From positions 744,001 to 808,000 of the forward strand of contig JABYQN010000003.1 in the NCBI GenBank assembly GCA_022606135.1: a stretch of 64,000 nucleotides of DNA, given 5' to 3'. Of this stretch, positions 21,330 to 33,958 are shown piece by piece; positions within the stretch are counted from its first letter, which is position 1, and each line of letters begins with the position of its first letter. The notes beneath the pieces were generated by a model. It was not told the origin of the DNA, made no database searches, and worked only from the letters and a program-made list of their open reading frames with translations. The DNA is from Fomes fomentarius (lineage: Eukaryota > Basidiomycota > Agaricomycetes > Polyporales > Polyporaceae). Both the position numbers and the translations under genes were made by a program.

Positions 21330-24300
21330 TCAGTTACGATGCGGTGTGCGATCCGTACGCAGCTCTGTCTCATCCATTGACATCTGAGCCGGTGACCTTA
21401 CTCTGGGCCCGGGCATCGAAATCGGCATGACGGCAGTCTGCGAGGAATATGCACTGGAAGTAGACATGCTCGGATGGCGTCCTGCCATGCCCGCTGTATT
21501 CTGGCGGGAACCGACCATGTAAAGCTGCACCACAAAGGGGAAGGAGGACGCAAATGTTAGGTCATTTTCCGCATAACAACCACGTATCCCGCGGCAGCTT
21601 ACCTGGTCTCCTTCATTGAACACGTCTTGCGAGTCGTCGACTAGAAGGAGAACGAGTCCGACGAGTCAGTTGCAGTCCAACCCAACCAAGCGCCGGTAAT
21701 ATAGACGAGAAGGTCGGACGCACCAATCGCTGAGTTGCGGTCCGCGAACGTCCATTCCGACTCAGGGACCTGTAGCTCCGACATCGTGCTACCCGCCGTA
21801 GGTCGTCGCTCAGCTTGCCGTTCCTCACGGAGAACATCTTCGTATGGGATAAGCGTGTACTTCGTGGGGCCCGCCTGGACATTAGGGTTACCACCAGGGC
21901 CATAGATCTTGGCTTTCTCCATGGACGCCTTGAGAGCACATATCCACTTGTTACGACGCTGAGCTTTGAGGGTCCCCTGCTGCCAGTTGCTCTTGTACTT
22001 GATATCGGCGTGTAGAGTCATCTTCTCTTGACCGGGAATATCTGAATGGGAGGTGAACAGATGCAACGAATATCACAGAGGAGAGAGCTGACCCATAACA
22101 CAGACATCGAAAATAGGCTGGTAGTCACGACGTTCCGCTTTGAGGAAGGTGAGCATGAGATCGCGCAGGCGCTCTATCTGCTTGAACGAGGTGTCATAAG
22201 CCTGCACACCAGATGTCCATTAGACCAATTCCGTGTGATACCCCAGAGTGAATTTGCGTACGACATCGAACTCGAAAGGTTCAGACATCTGAGGGCTACG
22301 CCGGATGTTATGGATGAACTAGGTTCAAATCGCCGTTCAGTAAACCGTACGTGTCTAACAGCAACAATATACTCACCATTCCGTTGAGTACGGTGTTCGG
22401 CACCTGTACAAGACACGCATTACTGTCCAGGAAGATCGTGCTTAGCAGCCGCATCTCCTTCACGGTGAACATATTCGTTCCGACTCTGACCCGGTCACCG
22501 ACATCATACGGGTGTTTGATGAACAGGAAGATGATACTGGTCAGCACCTCCGCGAGGCTGCTGCCAATCAGCCAACTGAGACCTGTGTCATAGTGTTATC
22601 TTTGGATGCTCGGATTGTTGTTGGAGTATAGGTGTGCGCACCGAGAACGAGCGTTCCAGCGCTACTCAACAGCGTCACGACTTGCGCTTCCTGTATCTGT
22701 GCTCAGCAACGGGGTACCCACGAGGCTGCTGGCGACGTACAAAAGAGAAGGCGAAGACAGTGAGAACGACAATGATGAAGTACACGGACATGAAGATATT
22801 GTCCAGCCTCCCCACCGCACTGTCCAAATCACGCATCGAGTGCTCGATTGATAGCTGTTCGCGATGAATCTCCCTACAAGCGCAGCAGCACCGTTGACAG
22901 TCAACACAAATTCTGGTGCGCTCACGTCCGGAGAGGTCCAGGGACCGACTCACATGCAAGCCATCTCAACTTCGTCACGGTTGACATCGCCGTTCATGTC
23001 CTTGTCAAAGATCGTGAACGCATGGTCGGCCTCGTCGTAGCTCGGGAAGAATCGTGCGACATCTTCGACCTGCAAACGATCGGCGCCAGGTCGAACAAAC
23101 GAGTAAAAGAGACGGCGCGCGAGCAGTCGTGATTTGTTCGCTGACTCGAGCGCCGTCTTCACCATGGCTGGAGGAGAATTCGGCTGCAGTACAGAGCTAT
23201 AACGCAACATCATTCAGCATCCCGATAGACATCATCGAAGACGCGGAAGGGCATATACGCACGTTCCCGCGATCTCAGAGGCCACATTGCCCAAAACGGT
23301 TGTCGTTGTTGTAGCAGCAGTGCGCACACCCTTTAGCGCCTTCTTGAAGAGCTTTTGCGGATTTATCAGTGTCTTCCGCTTCCCACCAGCTGGACCATCG
23401 CGTAGAGTGTCGCTGCGCCCAGGAATGTCCGTCGAATGCGTGTACAGTGTGACCAGGACTTTCATAGCAAACTTCTGATCCATGATACGTTCTGGACACT
23501 AAATCAATACAGGTTATCAACAATGCATTGCTGAGCCATACCTGCATACGACCGTTCGTGGAACTTGCCTGCGATCCATTGGATGAGGATCTTCTCGAGA
23601 AATAGGATACACGCCGATATCATGAGAGGAAGCAAGATATTAGCTATGAGCTTGGTCGCCGCCAGATCAGAGGGGGATGCCCCCTCTTGCATAAGGATGA
23701 GGTGATAGAATGCAATGAAGATGGCGACAGTCCATGCGAAGAATGCCCCGTATCTGATGTAATTCAGCTATATGATGTGCGACGTCTCGCGAAAGGGGAT
23801 TGTCTCACCGATTTAACGCTTCTAGCCAGTCTATATACTTTCTTGCGCTGACAATCACGACGCCGATTGTGCTGCGCAAGAAGGGGGGAAGGAGCATACT
23901 GCGGCCAATATGCATGTCGTCAGAACACTATTTACGTTGACACTTCAAGTTTCCGCACCAACCTCATTGCCAGAGCGGCCCACCATCCTGCCAGAGCGAG
24001 CTAGAGCTTCAATCACAGAAGCCGAAAGATTACGGGCCGTCACGTACCAACCCATACAACAGTGAGCCATATACTCCAATACAGGAGCGGAACTCCCAAT
24101 GCCTGCCACCTTCATGAACCGAGCAAGCGTCCGGAACAGGTTGCATTACTCACCCTGGCGTTGTGATTCTTGGTGAACTGTAGGATAGCTGGTATCCACA
24201 GGATACCTGCCATGGGAATGATGAAGATAATCCATCGTGTGACGATGGACACGTTCAGCATGTAGTGGTAGAATTTGGCAACCTAGCAAAGACTGTATCG

Positions 24301-24717
24301 TTAGCATACGGCCACAGATAGCCGTGGTCCGCCTCTGAAGTTGTCTCATCCCATCCATCTTGGACAATTAACCAACCGGGGACACATTTTTCAAGTGAGC
24401 CTCACCTTATTCTTGGGCACATCTCCCTCCGCAAACGCGAGATGCGATTGACTTGCATTCCGGGGATCAAATTGCTCGTACCCGTGCTCTAACCTGCGCA
24501 CACCCGCAAGCAGATCCCAGCTGCCATTCCTGCTACTCCTCTTCGGCACGCTGCTTGCAAAATCCGTGCTCTGAGCCTGTCCTGGCATGGGCATTGCCAC
24601 CGTCCTGGGGCCCCTTCTTCCTCCTGCTGTCCCCGGGCTCACTGTTGGATAGGTCTGTGCGCGCTCCTCATCGTGCTGCCGGAACGAACGCGCCAGGGGG
24701 TCCGATTCTTCCGCCAT
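21330..24717 (-). CDS. EF-hand-containing MscS-type mechanosensitive ion channel
   Basis: Multi-exon minus-strand gene with about 15 short introns. The start is MAEESDPLARSF; an in-frame Met lies 20 codons upstream. The N-terminal 100 residues are polar and cytosolic. Membrane segments follow, e.g. TRWIIFIIPMAGILWIPAIL, LYWSIWLTVVWVG, YGAFFAWTVAIFIAFYHLIL and LLPLMISACILFL. Near 22970-23040 an EF-hand loop DKDMNGDVNRDE has all the calcium-ligand positions. Then comes the MscS pore/beta domain: [56 protein letters not shown] and LVQVPNTVLNG. The hydrophilic C-terminus ends RTDRTPHRN. This architecture matches fungal Msy1/Msy2, which sit in the ER membrane and control calcium release in hypo-osmotic shock. 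Exact exon ends were not all fixed, but each junction I traced keeps frame. Confidence 0.9.
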
Positions 24718-27700
24718 ATGTAGGTGTCGGTAGCCGAGGACGCGTGCAGCAGCAGTCACAATAGCGATATGCGGCAAGACCAGAACAAAGTCGAGAAATG
24801 AGGCAGAAGAGAAGGGTCAACAAGTGCGTAGTAGTTTCCCTCCTTCGAGGGGCGAGTTTGAGCTTTGTGCAGTAAACGGGTGGTCTGACTGCGAGTCGCA
24901 GTAGTATCGACCCTGAAGCGACGGCTTGCGCTCTTATGCTTGGACTTGCGTCGGCAGCGGACATATGCGGTTATTTGAGATCATAGCTCAAGGAGGGGGT
25001 CGCCGGTGACGGTGTGCGGCAATCTCAAGTATCCTTGGTATTGAAATCGAAGGATGCTGTGGGGTGCATGGCTGAGCCTGAGCTGGGACAGCAAGCGGAG
25101 AAGCGAGCACACCCGATGTATACGGCAGATGGGCAACAGGGCTTGGACCCCCGATGGCGAGGATGACTTGATCATTGATGTTTGACCGTGCTGAGAGTAT
25201 GAGTGAGGTTGCTTGTAAGCCATCTTGTTGATCCTCCGCCGTCATCGTACAGGGCGCCATGAGTACTTGGGAGAACAGAAAGGGAGATGCGGCTGACGCA
25301 GTACTCAAGAGTTTACTCCACGTACTGGAATGACGTAATCCGCTCGCCCATATAATCATCAGTGTGTTTCACCGGCTTATGCCGGGAATTTGATTCCGTC
25401 ACATTGAGCGACAACTTTCCCATTGCCCGTAAATCGACGGCCTGCGCACTTTCGCTCATGGTCATAGCGGCATACTACAGCAGCAAGAACACAAGGCATA
25501 TCGCAGGTTTCCCCCTCAAACGCAGCTACAGAGTACAAAATGCAACGGCAACAGTACTGATAGTTCAACGGGAATTGCAACCAACTTCTTGAAACATACT
25601 ACCCATTAACACTAGAAGTCACGCTAATAGGGATTAAGTATGCCGTCCCATTGTATGTAGTCCATAATCTGTGTAAACAAACTCCCTGGCCCATGGAAGA
25701 GAGGGTACAATCTGGCCTCGGGCGTATATGACATATCACTGCAACCGCCCTCGGACATCGAGGTTCATAATATTGAATCGCCAGGAAGCCACTGCCGATT
25801 GCGCTGGACAGTGGCCAAAACTCCCCTGAGAGTCTGAAACTGGGGATCGTCCCAGTCCCACCAATGCCCAAGTCACGAACTATCGCTGCGTGTCCCTGCT
25901 TAGCGAATACCACAAGCTCGCAACAGTCGGCATGCTCAGGCACGGACACATATAAGTATATAGCACCCGCATTCTTGACTCTGGATCTAGATTGAACTTG
26001 TACTGCTTGACGATGACCTCGGCACGCTCGGGTAGGGCGTTCGTGGGTTCGTCTTCGCCCGGCCATGAAGGATGTCTGCAGCTTGCCAGCGTCGAAGAGA
26101 CGGTCCATGCGCAGCAAGTGAGCTTCGACCGCCGAACAGGCTGGGGCTGAGCCTATATATCTATCTGCGAACATATATCCGGGATCTTGTATGATAGTAT
26201 CTAACCAGAGTGTCCTGATGCTTCACTTACTGGGCTGACGCTCATGTGGTGAAAGCAATCAGAACATAATAGGCAATCAGCCACCACCCAATCTAAGTGA
26301 TGGCGAGGTACGATAAGATCGATACAAAACGACGCACCGGTGCGGAGCACTATACATATTTGCACCTATTCTTGTTCCCATCCCTTCTCGACGCTCGTTC
26401 CACCTATCGACATCTCCGGAATGATGCGAGGGTTGTGAGCGATGGAGTTGTCCTGTAAAATTTGGAGCCGAGACTAATTCCCGCCTCCAATTGCGACTGC
26501 TGTGGCGTGGTCAACACCAGTCATGAGACAACGTTGTGCTGGCTGGAAGACTCACAGGATTTCTCCGACGTGCCTGCCACCGGCCCGGCTCGAGGGACCG
26601 TTAACCTCGGAGCTAGCATTGATCCGGTCCCTGTTAACCATGTCTAAAAGATTTCTACATAGGGCTTCGATAGCTTTGTGGGGCGTATGTAAATCTGACA
26701 AATCCGGCCGACGTCAGAACAGAGAACAACACATATGCATCAGCTTCACCTCCTCCAGCGTGACTCTGGCAGACATCCCCGAACGAGTCATCCCTAGCGT
26801 CCTGCCTGAGTTACGCCGTCGCGAGCTGCCCACAACGGACACATCAGCGTTCACAAGGCAGGTGCTCAGATGACGCGCCTCCATCAGACTGTAACTGTGA
26901 AACTAACAGGAACTGGGTCCGAATTCAGGGAGTACACCAGCGCGCCGAGGAATGTCCATGACTTAGGAGGTAGTGGAAGCACACACGATGCTCGGGTGTA
27001 CCGGTGCCATGGTCGCGGATGTGGTTGTGTGCGCATACGGTCCGATAAGCGTCGTGACCCTCGCGATCGTCGATCGAGACCTCCTATGTCAGCCACAGCA
27101 TGCCAAGCTTCGCCGTCCTCCTTACTCTCACTACGTAGGTCAGAGAACAACGCCCGCCCCGCATGTCATGCACGCACGGTGTGCGAGTGTTGCCCACGGC
27201 CCCACTGCAAAGTCCAGATGATCAAACCATTCACGCACCAAATCTTGACGCGCTGCTCATGCCTTCTCGCGCTTCTCCCGCCCCGAGACTTGCACAACAG
27301 GAGTATAGAATATTCGCGCGATCCGTCGCTGTATGACAACGACGTGGCGTCTAGGATAAACTTCGGCCAGCCGGTTTTTGGTAAGTGCAGCGCGTGCTGG
27401 TGTATTTTGCACCTTGGTGTGAGAGTCTTAAGCACTGTGCAAACCCTAACATATTATTATTGCATCCGCGTGGACGGCGTGCGGCATTGCATACGACCGC
27501 AGCTACGCATGTAGCATGTAAGCACATGCCACGCACATCACACCGGGTATGATACTATTTCACGTGCATGAACGCCTGAACAAGACGCAGTATCCGTTAG
27601 CATTTTGGTAGAGACAAGGTTCGGAAGCACCCCCGAAACACGGGCCCATGGGAAGAAAGGTTACAAGTGTAGACGTACTGATAACGATCTTCACACTGAC

Positions 27701-29586
27701 ATTGATGTTGCCTAGCTTGGAAGAGGAGACCAAAGACCGATCATCTGCACATGCACTTTGATTCTGCACGCTCAGTTGGGAGACCTGCGATACCTCGTGG
27801 ACTTCATATAGGTTGGGTTTTCACACCCCTCGTCGATGGTGAGTTGGATATCTGCTGTTTGGTGATTAGACCAGCATGACGGGGCTCGTGATAATTGACG
27901 AACCAGAGTGGAACCAGGCTAGACCAGATACGATGTCATATCCACGCGAACATTACCCGCCGATATGCGCAGCGACCATGAGAAGTTGTGGTCGGGCGTA
28001 GCAGGCCCGAGCCCACGAGCTCACAGTGACACAGGGGCTCACATGAAAATGTCGTCGAATCCTCGGTCTAGCCAGAGAAGGTGGGATAGTGCAGGCCAAC
28101 GAGATTCAGATGATTGTCTGGGGTATTTGCAGTGCAAAATCATCAGCTTAGTGCATCGCCGTGGGAATGACTAACATAGTACCTTCTCGTGAGAGTGTTG
28201 AACACGGACCTGTGGATAGAGTTGCGTCTTCCCAAAATTGTGCATGCCCAAGCCTGAAGGAAGTGCGTTGCTGGGAAAGTCTGCTGTCGGCGGACACTGG
28301 ACGCATCCCGAAACCTGACACGGGAGCATACTGCATGCCAAAGAACCGTGGCCTCCTTGTTGAAACCTTGTGAGCAAGTGGGGGAGTGGTCATAGGGATG
28401 CTTGGTTTGTTGATCATTTCATCATCAACATTGAGTGGAGATGAGACGACGAACACTTCCTCTCTCCCAAGCCTGCCAACTCGGAGTTTCCTTCTGGTGA
28501 GACCAGAATGTGCAACACTCTCGCGATGATCGAATACGTTGCACTTTTGGCAGAGTCGGCTGCGACTCCCGAGTGCCCACGTCCCGAGAAACCCTGCAAC
28601 CTCAGCTACCGATGAGTCGGAATCAATGATTCGTGATTGCTCGCTATGAAACATCTCGTCAGAAGCCGCCAGCACGTAGCTGACAGTGGCACGCACAGCC
28701 GACAGATACAACTGCTCTCACGACAAGCACGGTAGCTTCATCTCCCTATGGAAGCAGTACCGGCGGTGAGAGGTCCGACAGGCAGAATAGGGCGCACCTT
28801 GGATGACCTCGTGAGTACGGTCTGGATATCAAAGATAGAATGTCGCCTCGGGCGGATGCCCCTGTGGATGGAGGAAAAGGAAGTGTTAGACATGAGGAGG
28901 TAGCAGTTCAGCCGACTGGTGTCCGCTCGAGACATCTCAGCTCCGTTGGCAAATGCGACCGGTGTGCTCATGCGAGCGTGCAACGCATACGTCGGTGGAG
29001 CTGGGCCGGTCGGTTGCGGACCATTCTGCACTGCGATCAGGCGCGGCCATACATGGTACTAGATGGTGAGAACGACGAGGCATTGGTGTATTTTTGCATA
29101 GGGGGGCTTCCCACGAGCACACAAGTTTAGCATGCGCAAGGTCGTCAGGCTGCAAATCGCAGATAGAACGAGTGGCCAGCAGACAGCCTTGGGAGTTGTG
29201 ACGCGCAAATTTGGCAAATCCACACTTTCGCCTCGGTTGAACTGTCTCGGAGGATCGGTGGATCAAACCCGACTGCCTACGTGAATAGCTGCGAGTGGTT
29301 GATTGGTCGGGGATACAGCGAAGGCGTCACAGAGCGGTCGAGCTTCCGGTTCTCGCGGTGGCAGCGCATTGAAACAGATGTGGTAAAAGGCGTTGTCGCC
29401 GTCGAGGGCGATGAAGGCGGCGGTGAATATGGCAGAGAGAGCAAGGAGGCGTTCATCTGGATGTGGATGGAGAACAGCTTACGTAAGTTCGCTGTCGCTG
29501 CTTCCCGTCGTTGAGTTCGACGCTTGCTCGCCGCTGCAGCAACCCTTCGACAACCGTAAAATCCCTCTCCCTCGTCGTCACCCGCG
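24718..29586. other. Gene-poor stretch of 4.9 kb
   Basis: Between the divergent starts of the MscS-like gene and MKT1. It holds an inverted repeat copy (25640-26170). The longest uninterrupted ORF is 187 codons on the minus strand (28148-28711), with no recognisable motif; a 214-codon plus-strand ORF (26870-27514) is equally anonymous. These may be decayed gene or transposon fragments. I cannot support a gene here. Confidence 0.5.
25640..26170 (-). repeat. Inverted, diverged third copy of the NmrA-downstream block
   Basis: Read on the minus strand this matches 1750-2160 and 15690-16110: shared GACACGCAGC, GGGGAGTTTTGGCCACTGTCC, GGCAGTGGCTTCCTGGCGAT and the shared coding-like run VK-x-[FY]-K-F-N-L-D. 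Unlike the other two copies it lacks the GTATGTCTTGT... segment after GAGTTTGTGG, and a 191-codon frame is open. That is compatible with a processed or intron-less version of an unidentified gene, or with an uninterrupted ancestor. Confidence 0.7.
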
Positions 29587-32537
29587 ATGCCCATAAACCA
29601 CCTAGACAGTAAGCACGCTTTCGTCCTCTTACAGTCTGCGGGTGTGCAAAGACAGCGCAAGCAGCACATCTCACACCGTGTTCGTCTCTATAGACTACTT
29701 GGTCGAGCGGAAGCATCTACAAACACATCCCTTGTCTGTTCTTTCCGACTCGCGTCTGGGCATCGATGCATCCTACTACCTCTCCTCTCTGACTGACAAA
29801 CCGCCTTCGCGAGAGCCTCTCCTCGCTGCGACGGGTGGTCTTCCGCTTGCGCTCACCACGCGTATCGAGACCGACTTGCGAGCGCTCGAAAAACTTCATA
29901 TCAAACCCGTATTTGTCTTCCCTGGTCTGCTTCCAAGTCGTCGCCCGAAGCAGCAGCAGCAGCAACAGCAGGAGCAGAACGAGGCATGCAGAGATAGGCG
30001 TGAGGCATGGGCCAAATACGAGTCTGGGCAGGAGGACGCGGCGACCAAGTTGTTCGAGGGCCGGAGCAACCTACACCAGTGGGACCTATGGAAGATTGTG
30101 TTGAGGATCTTCAAGCATCGAAATGTCGAATTCGTCGTCGCACCGTATGCTGCATGGGCACAGGTGAGTCCACGTGTCCAGCGTCACGGGTTTGGAACAC
30201 GGTCTAATCCTTGGTCCCAATAGCTGATTTACCTGCAACGCCATTCCAAATCATACATTCATGCCATATATGGCCCTTCAGACACCCTCCTCTACCCTGG
30301 TATCGAGAAGGTCATCACGTCAATTGACCTGGTGTCGTCCAGCCCCACGTTCTCGTTCGTTGCGAAGCGCTCCATCCTGAGTGACTTGGGTGTGTCAGAA
30401 GACCAGTTCCTGGACATTGGCATCCTGCTAGGATTCGAAAACTCGCCCCCATTCCCACCCACCGTCCATGAACAGGCTCTGAAGGCAACCGTAGACATGG
30501 TCAAGTACTACAAGTCTGGGTTTGCCGCTGTGTCCGCTCTCGCAGACCAGCCTAATGTGAAGCAGATCCAGTATCCCGAACACTACGCGCGCACGCGTTC
30601 CATGATCAAATATTCGCTCATCCTTTCCTCCGAAGGCTCCGTGACTCCACTACCCCTTGCAATCACCGCTCCTCCCTCGCATGGACACCCCAACCACCAC
30701 AATCATCACCCAACTGCCGCCGATATTCCGTCCGACCTTCATGAGATTTTCACTCACCGACTCCCAGACGAGGTTTACTTCTACCTGTCGCGAGGCCTTC
30801 TCGGTCCGCAAGCCCTGGTTTGGCTCACTACCGGACAGGTAATCGAAAACCCCCCACTCGATAACGGCGAGACGACGGAATACAAGCGGTTTGTCAAGGA
30901 AGTTATCACGGATGGCCAGACAGGGCCCCGAGCGACCGCGCTTGCACTCATTTCCAGCGTCATGCACTCGTTCTGGCAGACGAAAAAGGTCACAGGCTAT
31001 TTCTGGTTCGAGCAGCCCACGCCCCAAAAACCTATTTCCCATAACTCCCCGCAGACGACACAACTGGCTGAACGAGTCGCTGGGTGGAACGTTCCGTACG
31101 CTATCGTGGAGGAAGAACTCAGGAGGCAGAACGTGAGTATGGCTTGTCATTTACGCCACTCCGGCGAGACTGCGGACCAGGGCTAACCCTGGCGTCTCGT
31201 ATCTGCGCTGTCGGTGTATGTGCGCAGTCGTCTACCATCGACTTCGCCCTATGTCTAGGAGCTACTGCGTCGGAGAAGCTAGCTGCGCGGACCAAGATCA
31301 AGGTGACGCAGGGCTCAGGCGTCCTCGAGAAGAAGGACGAAATTGTGGCCAACGTCATCTGGCGATTCCTGGAACTGCGAGGGTACGTGGACTCTTCATT
31401 CAGTCTGTCACAGGCACGGACTGCCAACATAAAACTCACCTGGCAATCATATCTCATAGGTTCCTATTGAACACCCATACGCATTCCCCCTTGGCACGGG
31501 CTATGTACACAGCACTCCGCCCGGCACGTGTGAACGACAAATTCCAAGACTCCTTGTATCTGTTCCTGGAGCTTGTCCGAGCAGGTGTCGTTCATGGACA
31601 TCTGTGGTCTGGCCGTGCGTTCAGTGGAGGTCCTAGTTTCGGTACCGGTGCGTATGGACCTGTATTCCCACGGATCATGACGACCATCGGAGGATGACAC
31701 CGCTGATGACTTCTATCCTTGCCCAATACAGATGACGAGAAGTCGTGCATGTTGCTGGTGATGCGCGTGTTGAGCATCCTCCCTCTCAACTGCAAGGTAG
31801 GCTTTGACTTGCTTCCATAATCACACGCGTCGCAAAACTTGACTAACCGCGCTACCCATTGTTCTGCTTCCGCACTCCCGTGGCTGATCCCGTGGTGGTT
31901 GATCACTCGCATCCGATCACTGCCGTCGATAAGTCGCAACCATGGTCCGCGCCTTTGTCACGAGAGCTGCTCGTGTTCAACTCTTTCGTCCGTTCGCTCA
32001 CACGGGCACTGAGGACGTTGCTAGAGGTGACCTCACTGAACATGCTGCTTCGCCACGACGCTCGGCGGGCTCGGGACGACCTCCTGGACGTCAACCTGTC
32101 CTTGCCGTTCCAGCAGGAAGTCAACACTGGTTTCGGAGTGCTCGCCAAGGTCTACCTAGATGCACTCACGCACCTGAACGGGCGGCAGCGGGTGCGAGAT
32201 GCGAACGCAGAAGGCGTGAAGGAGGCGAAGCAAGTGGCCCTTGATATCTGCGAGGAGACATTCTCGGGCGTGAAGTATCCCAAGGCGGAGGTCGAGCGCG
32301 GGTTCAGGTTCTGGGATGTGGTGAGCGTTCTCGTTGTGGCTTGTTGCGCGTTTCGGAATCGGTATTGACCACAACCGTCTTTGCATTCACTCGCTTCGCG
32401 CGTCCGAAAATTTGCGTTTGTGCGTAATGCAGGCGCTGACGGCCATGAGGCAGTTGCACTCTGAGGGCGCTGTCCTGCGTGAGCTGATCGACCAATTTGA
32501 AGCGGCCGAGGCATGGCTAGCGCCAATGAGGCCATGA
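29587..32537 (+). CDS. MKT1: Mkt1-like post-transcriptional regulator with XPG-nuclease fold
   Basis: Eight exons (29587-29608, 29694-30163, 30224-31132, 31228-31382, 31460-31647, 31732-31796, 31934-32320, 32433-32537) give 766 aa. It starts MPINHLDNYLVERKHLQ. An XPG N-like region follows with LGIDASYYL, ATGGLPLALTTRIETDLRAL and IKPVFVFPGL, then a short polyglutamine tract at about residue 110. The XPG I-like region has VEFVVAPYAAWAQLIYLQRH and FLDIGILLGFENS. The Mkt1 N and C domains follow (HRLPDEVYFYLSRGLLGPQALVWL; PWSAPLSRELLVFNSFVRSLT; FNTGFG-type CNTGFGVLAK region). Yeast Mkt1 works with Pbp1 on mRNAs such as HO; a similar cytoplasmic role is inferred. Several metal-binding acids of active XPG nucleases are not obvious, as expected for Mkt1. 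Confidence 0.93.
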
Positions 32538-33118
32538 GCTCCCACGAGTTGGCTTAGTCGCTATCCAATATTGGCAATTGGCGTGCGAGCGTTAGGGTGG
32601 AACGTGGCGGGGATGAGATGTGGGCACTGGTGGCGGGCATGGAAGGGATTGGATAGTCGGGCGGATGGCTGGCCGCGGTCACAGGTGTTGTTGTTCTTTG
32701 TCACGTCAGTAGGCTGTCGATGAGCAGAATATGGACTGGATCATGTGATGGACGTCTCGTGTGGAATGTGGGCGAGTGTGCGAAGGCCCGCTGGATGTCG
32801 GAGATGTAGGGAGGCGAGGGAAAGATGGAAGGGTAGGCTGGGAAACGGAGGAGAATGGCCAAGGCTCTACCGCCAAAACGCCGATGAGAAGAATGCGAGC
32901 TTCGGGCGTCCAAATCCGGAGGCGGTCAAGCGCGCGTCTGTGGGGAAAAGAGGGGATCTCGATCCGTTAATATCTTGATTGGCCAGGATGCGGATCTGGG
33001 CAGCTGCCGCTTCGAGAAGGCCCCAATCCGGCCAGTCCTGAGAGTTTCCCTTCCGCCACTCTCATAAAATGCCTCCAGCCTACGCCGCCGCTGCACCCAC
33101 CGCCCCCTCCAGCCCCAG
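32538..33118. other. Intergenic between MKT1 and the cysteine-containing protein
   Basis: 581 bp holding the MKT1 3' end and the promoter of the next gene. No gene seen. Confidence 0.5.
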
Positions 33119-33958
33119 ATGCACAATCCCCGTGCCACTCTCGCCGCCATGCTCGTCCAGCAGCCACTCGCGTCCTACCAGCCCCCCGCCCCGTCCTACA
33201 TGCACAAGGACCCCCAGCCCAGCCATCTCTACCTCCACCAGCAGCGCACTGTCGAGGTCATTCAACTCATAGAAGTCCCCGCGCCCCCGCCCCGTTCCCA
33301 CCCGTACACGTCTACCCTCGCCTCCAGCTCTTTTGCATCCTCTTCATGCGACTCCACCGACGACGATTCTGAGCAGGACGAGTCCGTCTCCTCCTCGTAT
33401 TGCTCTTCCGAGGAAGATGAGTCCGAGCAGGCGCCTGTATATGACGACACATACAAGACGCGTCTCAACCGCGTACTTGCATGGAGGGAGGGATTTGTGA
33501 AGGCATCATCTATCATGGATGTGGACATGCTACCAGGTTAGTCTCCAGTTCGTTGGTGGCGTGCAAGACCTCCCCTCAATGGTGATTGCATATAGCGCCA
33601 CCATCATCCCCTGTATCCTCATCCCGCGCGCCCTCTCTCAAACGAAAAGCCGATGACGACGCGGACTTCAGCTCCGACGATGACACTGTATGTTTCCCTT
33701 CTGTGAAATGGGCTGCGCAGTGTTACTGAGCTTCCCTGGTTTTCGCAGTCCTCGCAGTCTTCCAAGTCTTCCAAGCGTTCGCGCTCCCTACCCCCCGATG
33801 AGCGGCCGTTCGCCTTCCAGCAACGCCGACTCAGCGCGCACTCTTGCTCGGCGTGTGACGCGTGTTTCAACACCCTTCAGAGTCTGAAGCAGCATGGAAT
33901 AGAGTCGGGCCCGAACGACGCCTGCCGAGAGGCGGTTGAATACGGGACTGAACCATGA
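33119..33958 (+). CDS. Conserved-looking protein with Ser-rich acidic middle and C-terminal Cys motif
   Basis: Three exons (33119-33536, 33596-33687, 33749-33958) give 239 aa. The start MHNPRATLAAMLVQQ was chosen as the first Met; MLVQQPLASYQ ten codons later is an alternative. Residues 1-60 are Pro/Gln-rich. Residues 65-110 are a run of Ser, Asp and Glu. TYKTRLNRVLAWREGF follows, then the basic segment LKRKADDDADFSSDDD. The C-terminus has HSCSACDACFNTLQSLKQHG, a C-x2-C-x2-C cluster with a following His that resembles half of a zinc finger. Low-complexity regions suggest a nuclear regulatory protein, but I do not recognise the family. It is the last plus-strand gene before a large gene-poor region. 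Confidence 0.75.

Noticed and set aside
28148..28711. 187-codon minus-strand ORF
   Set aside because: Uninterrupted and Ser/Arg-rich without recognisable domains in a gene-poor, repeat-bearing region; may be debris, not supportable as a gene.
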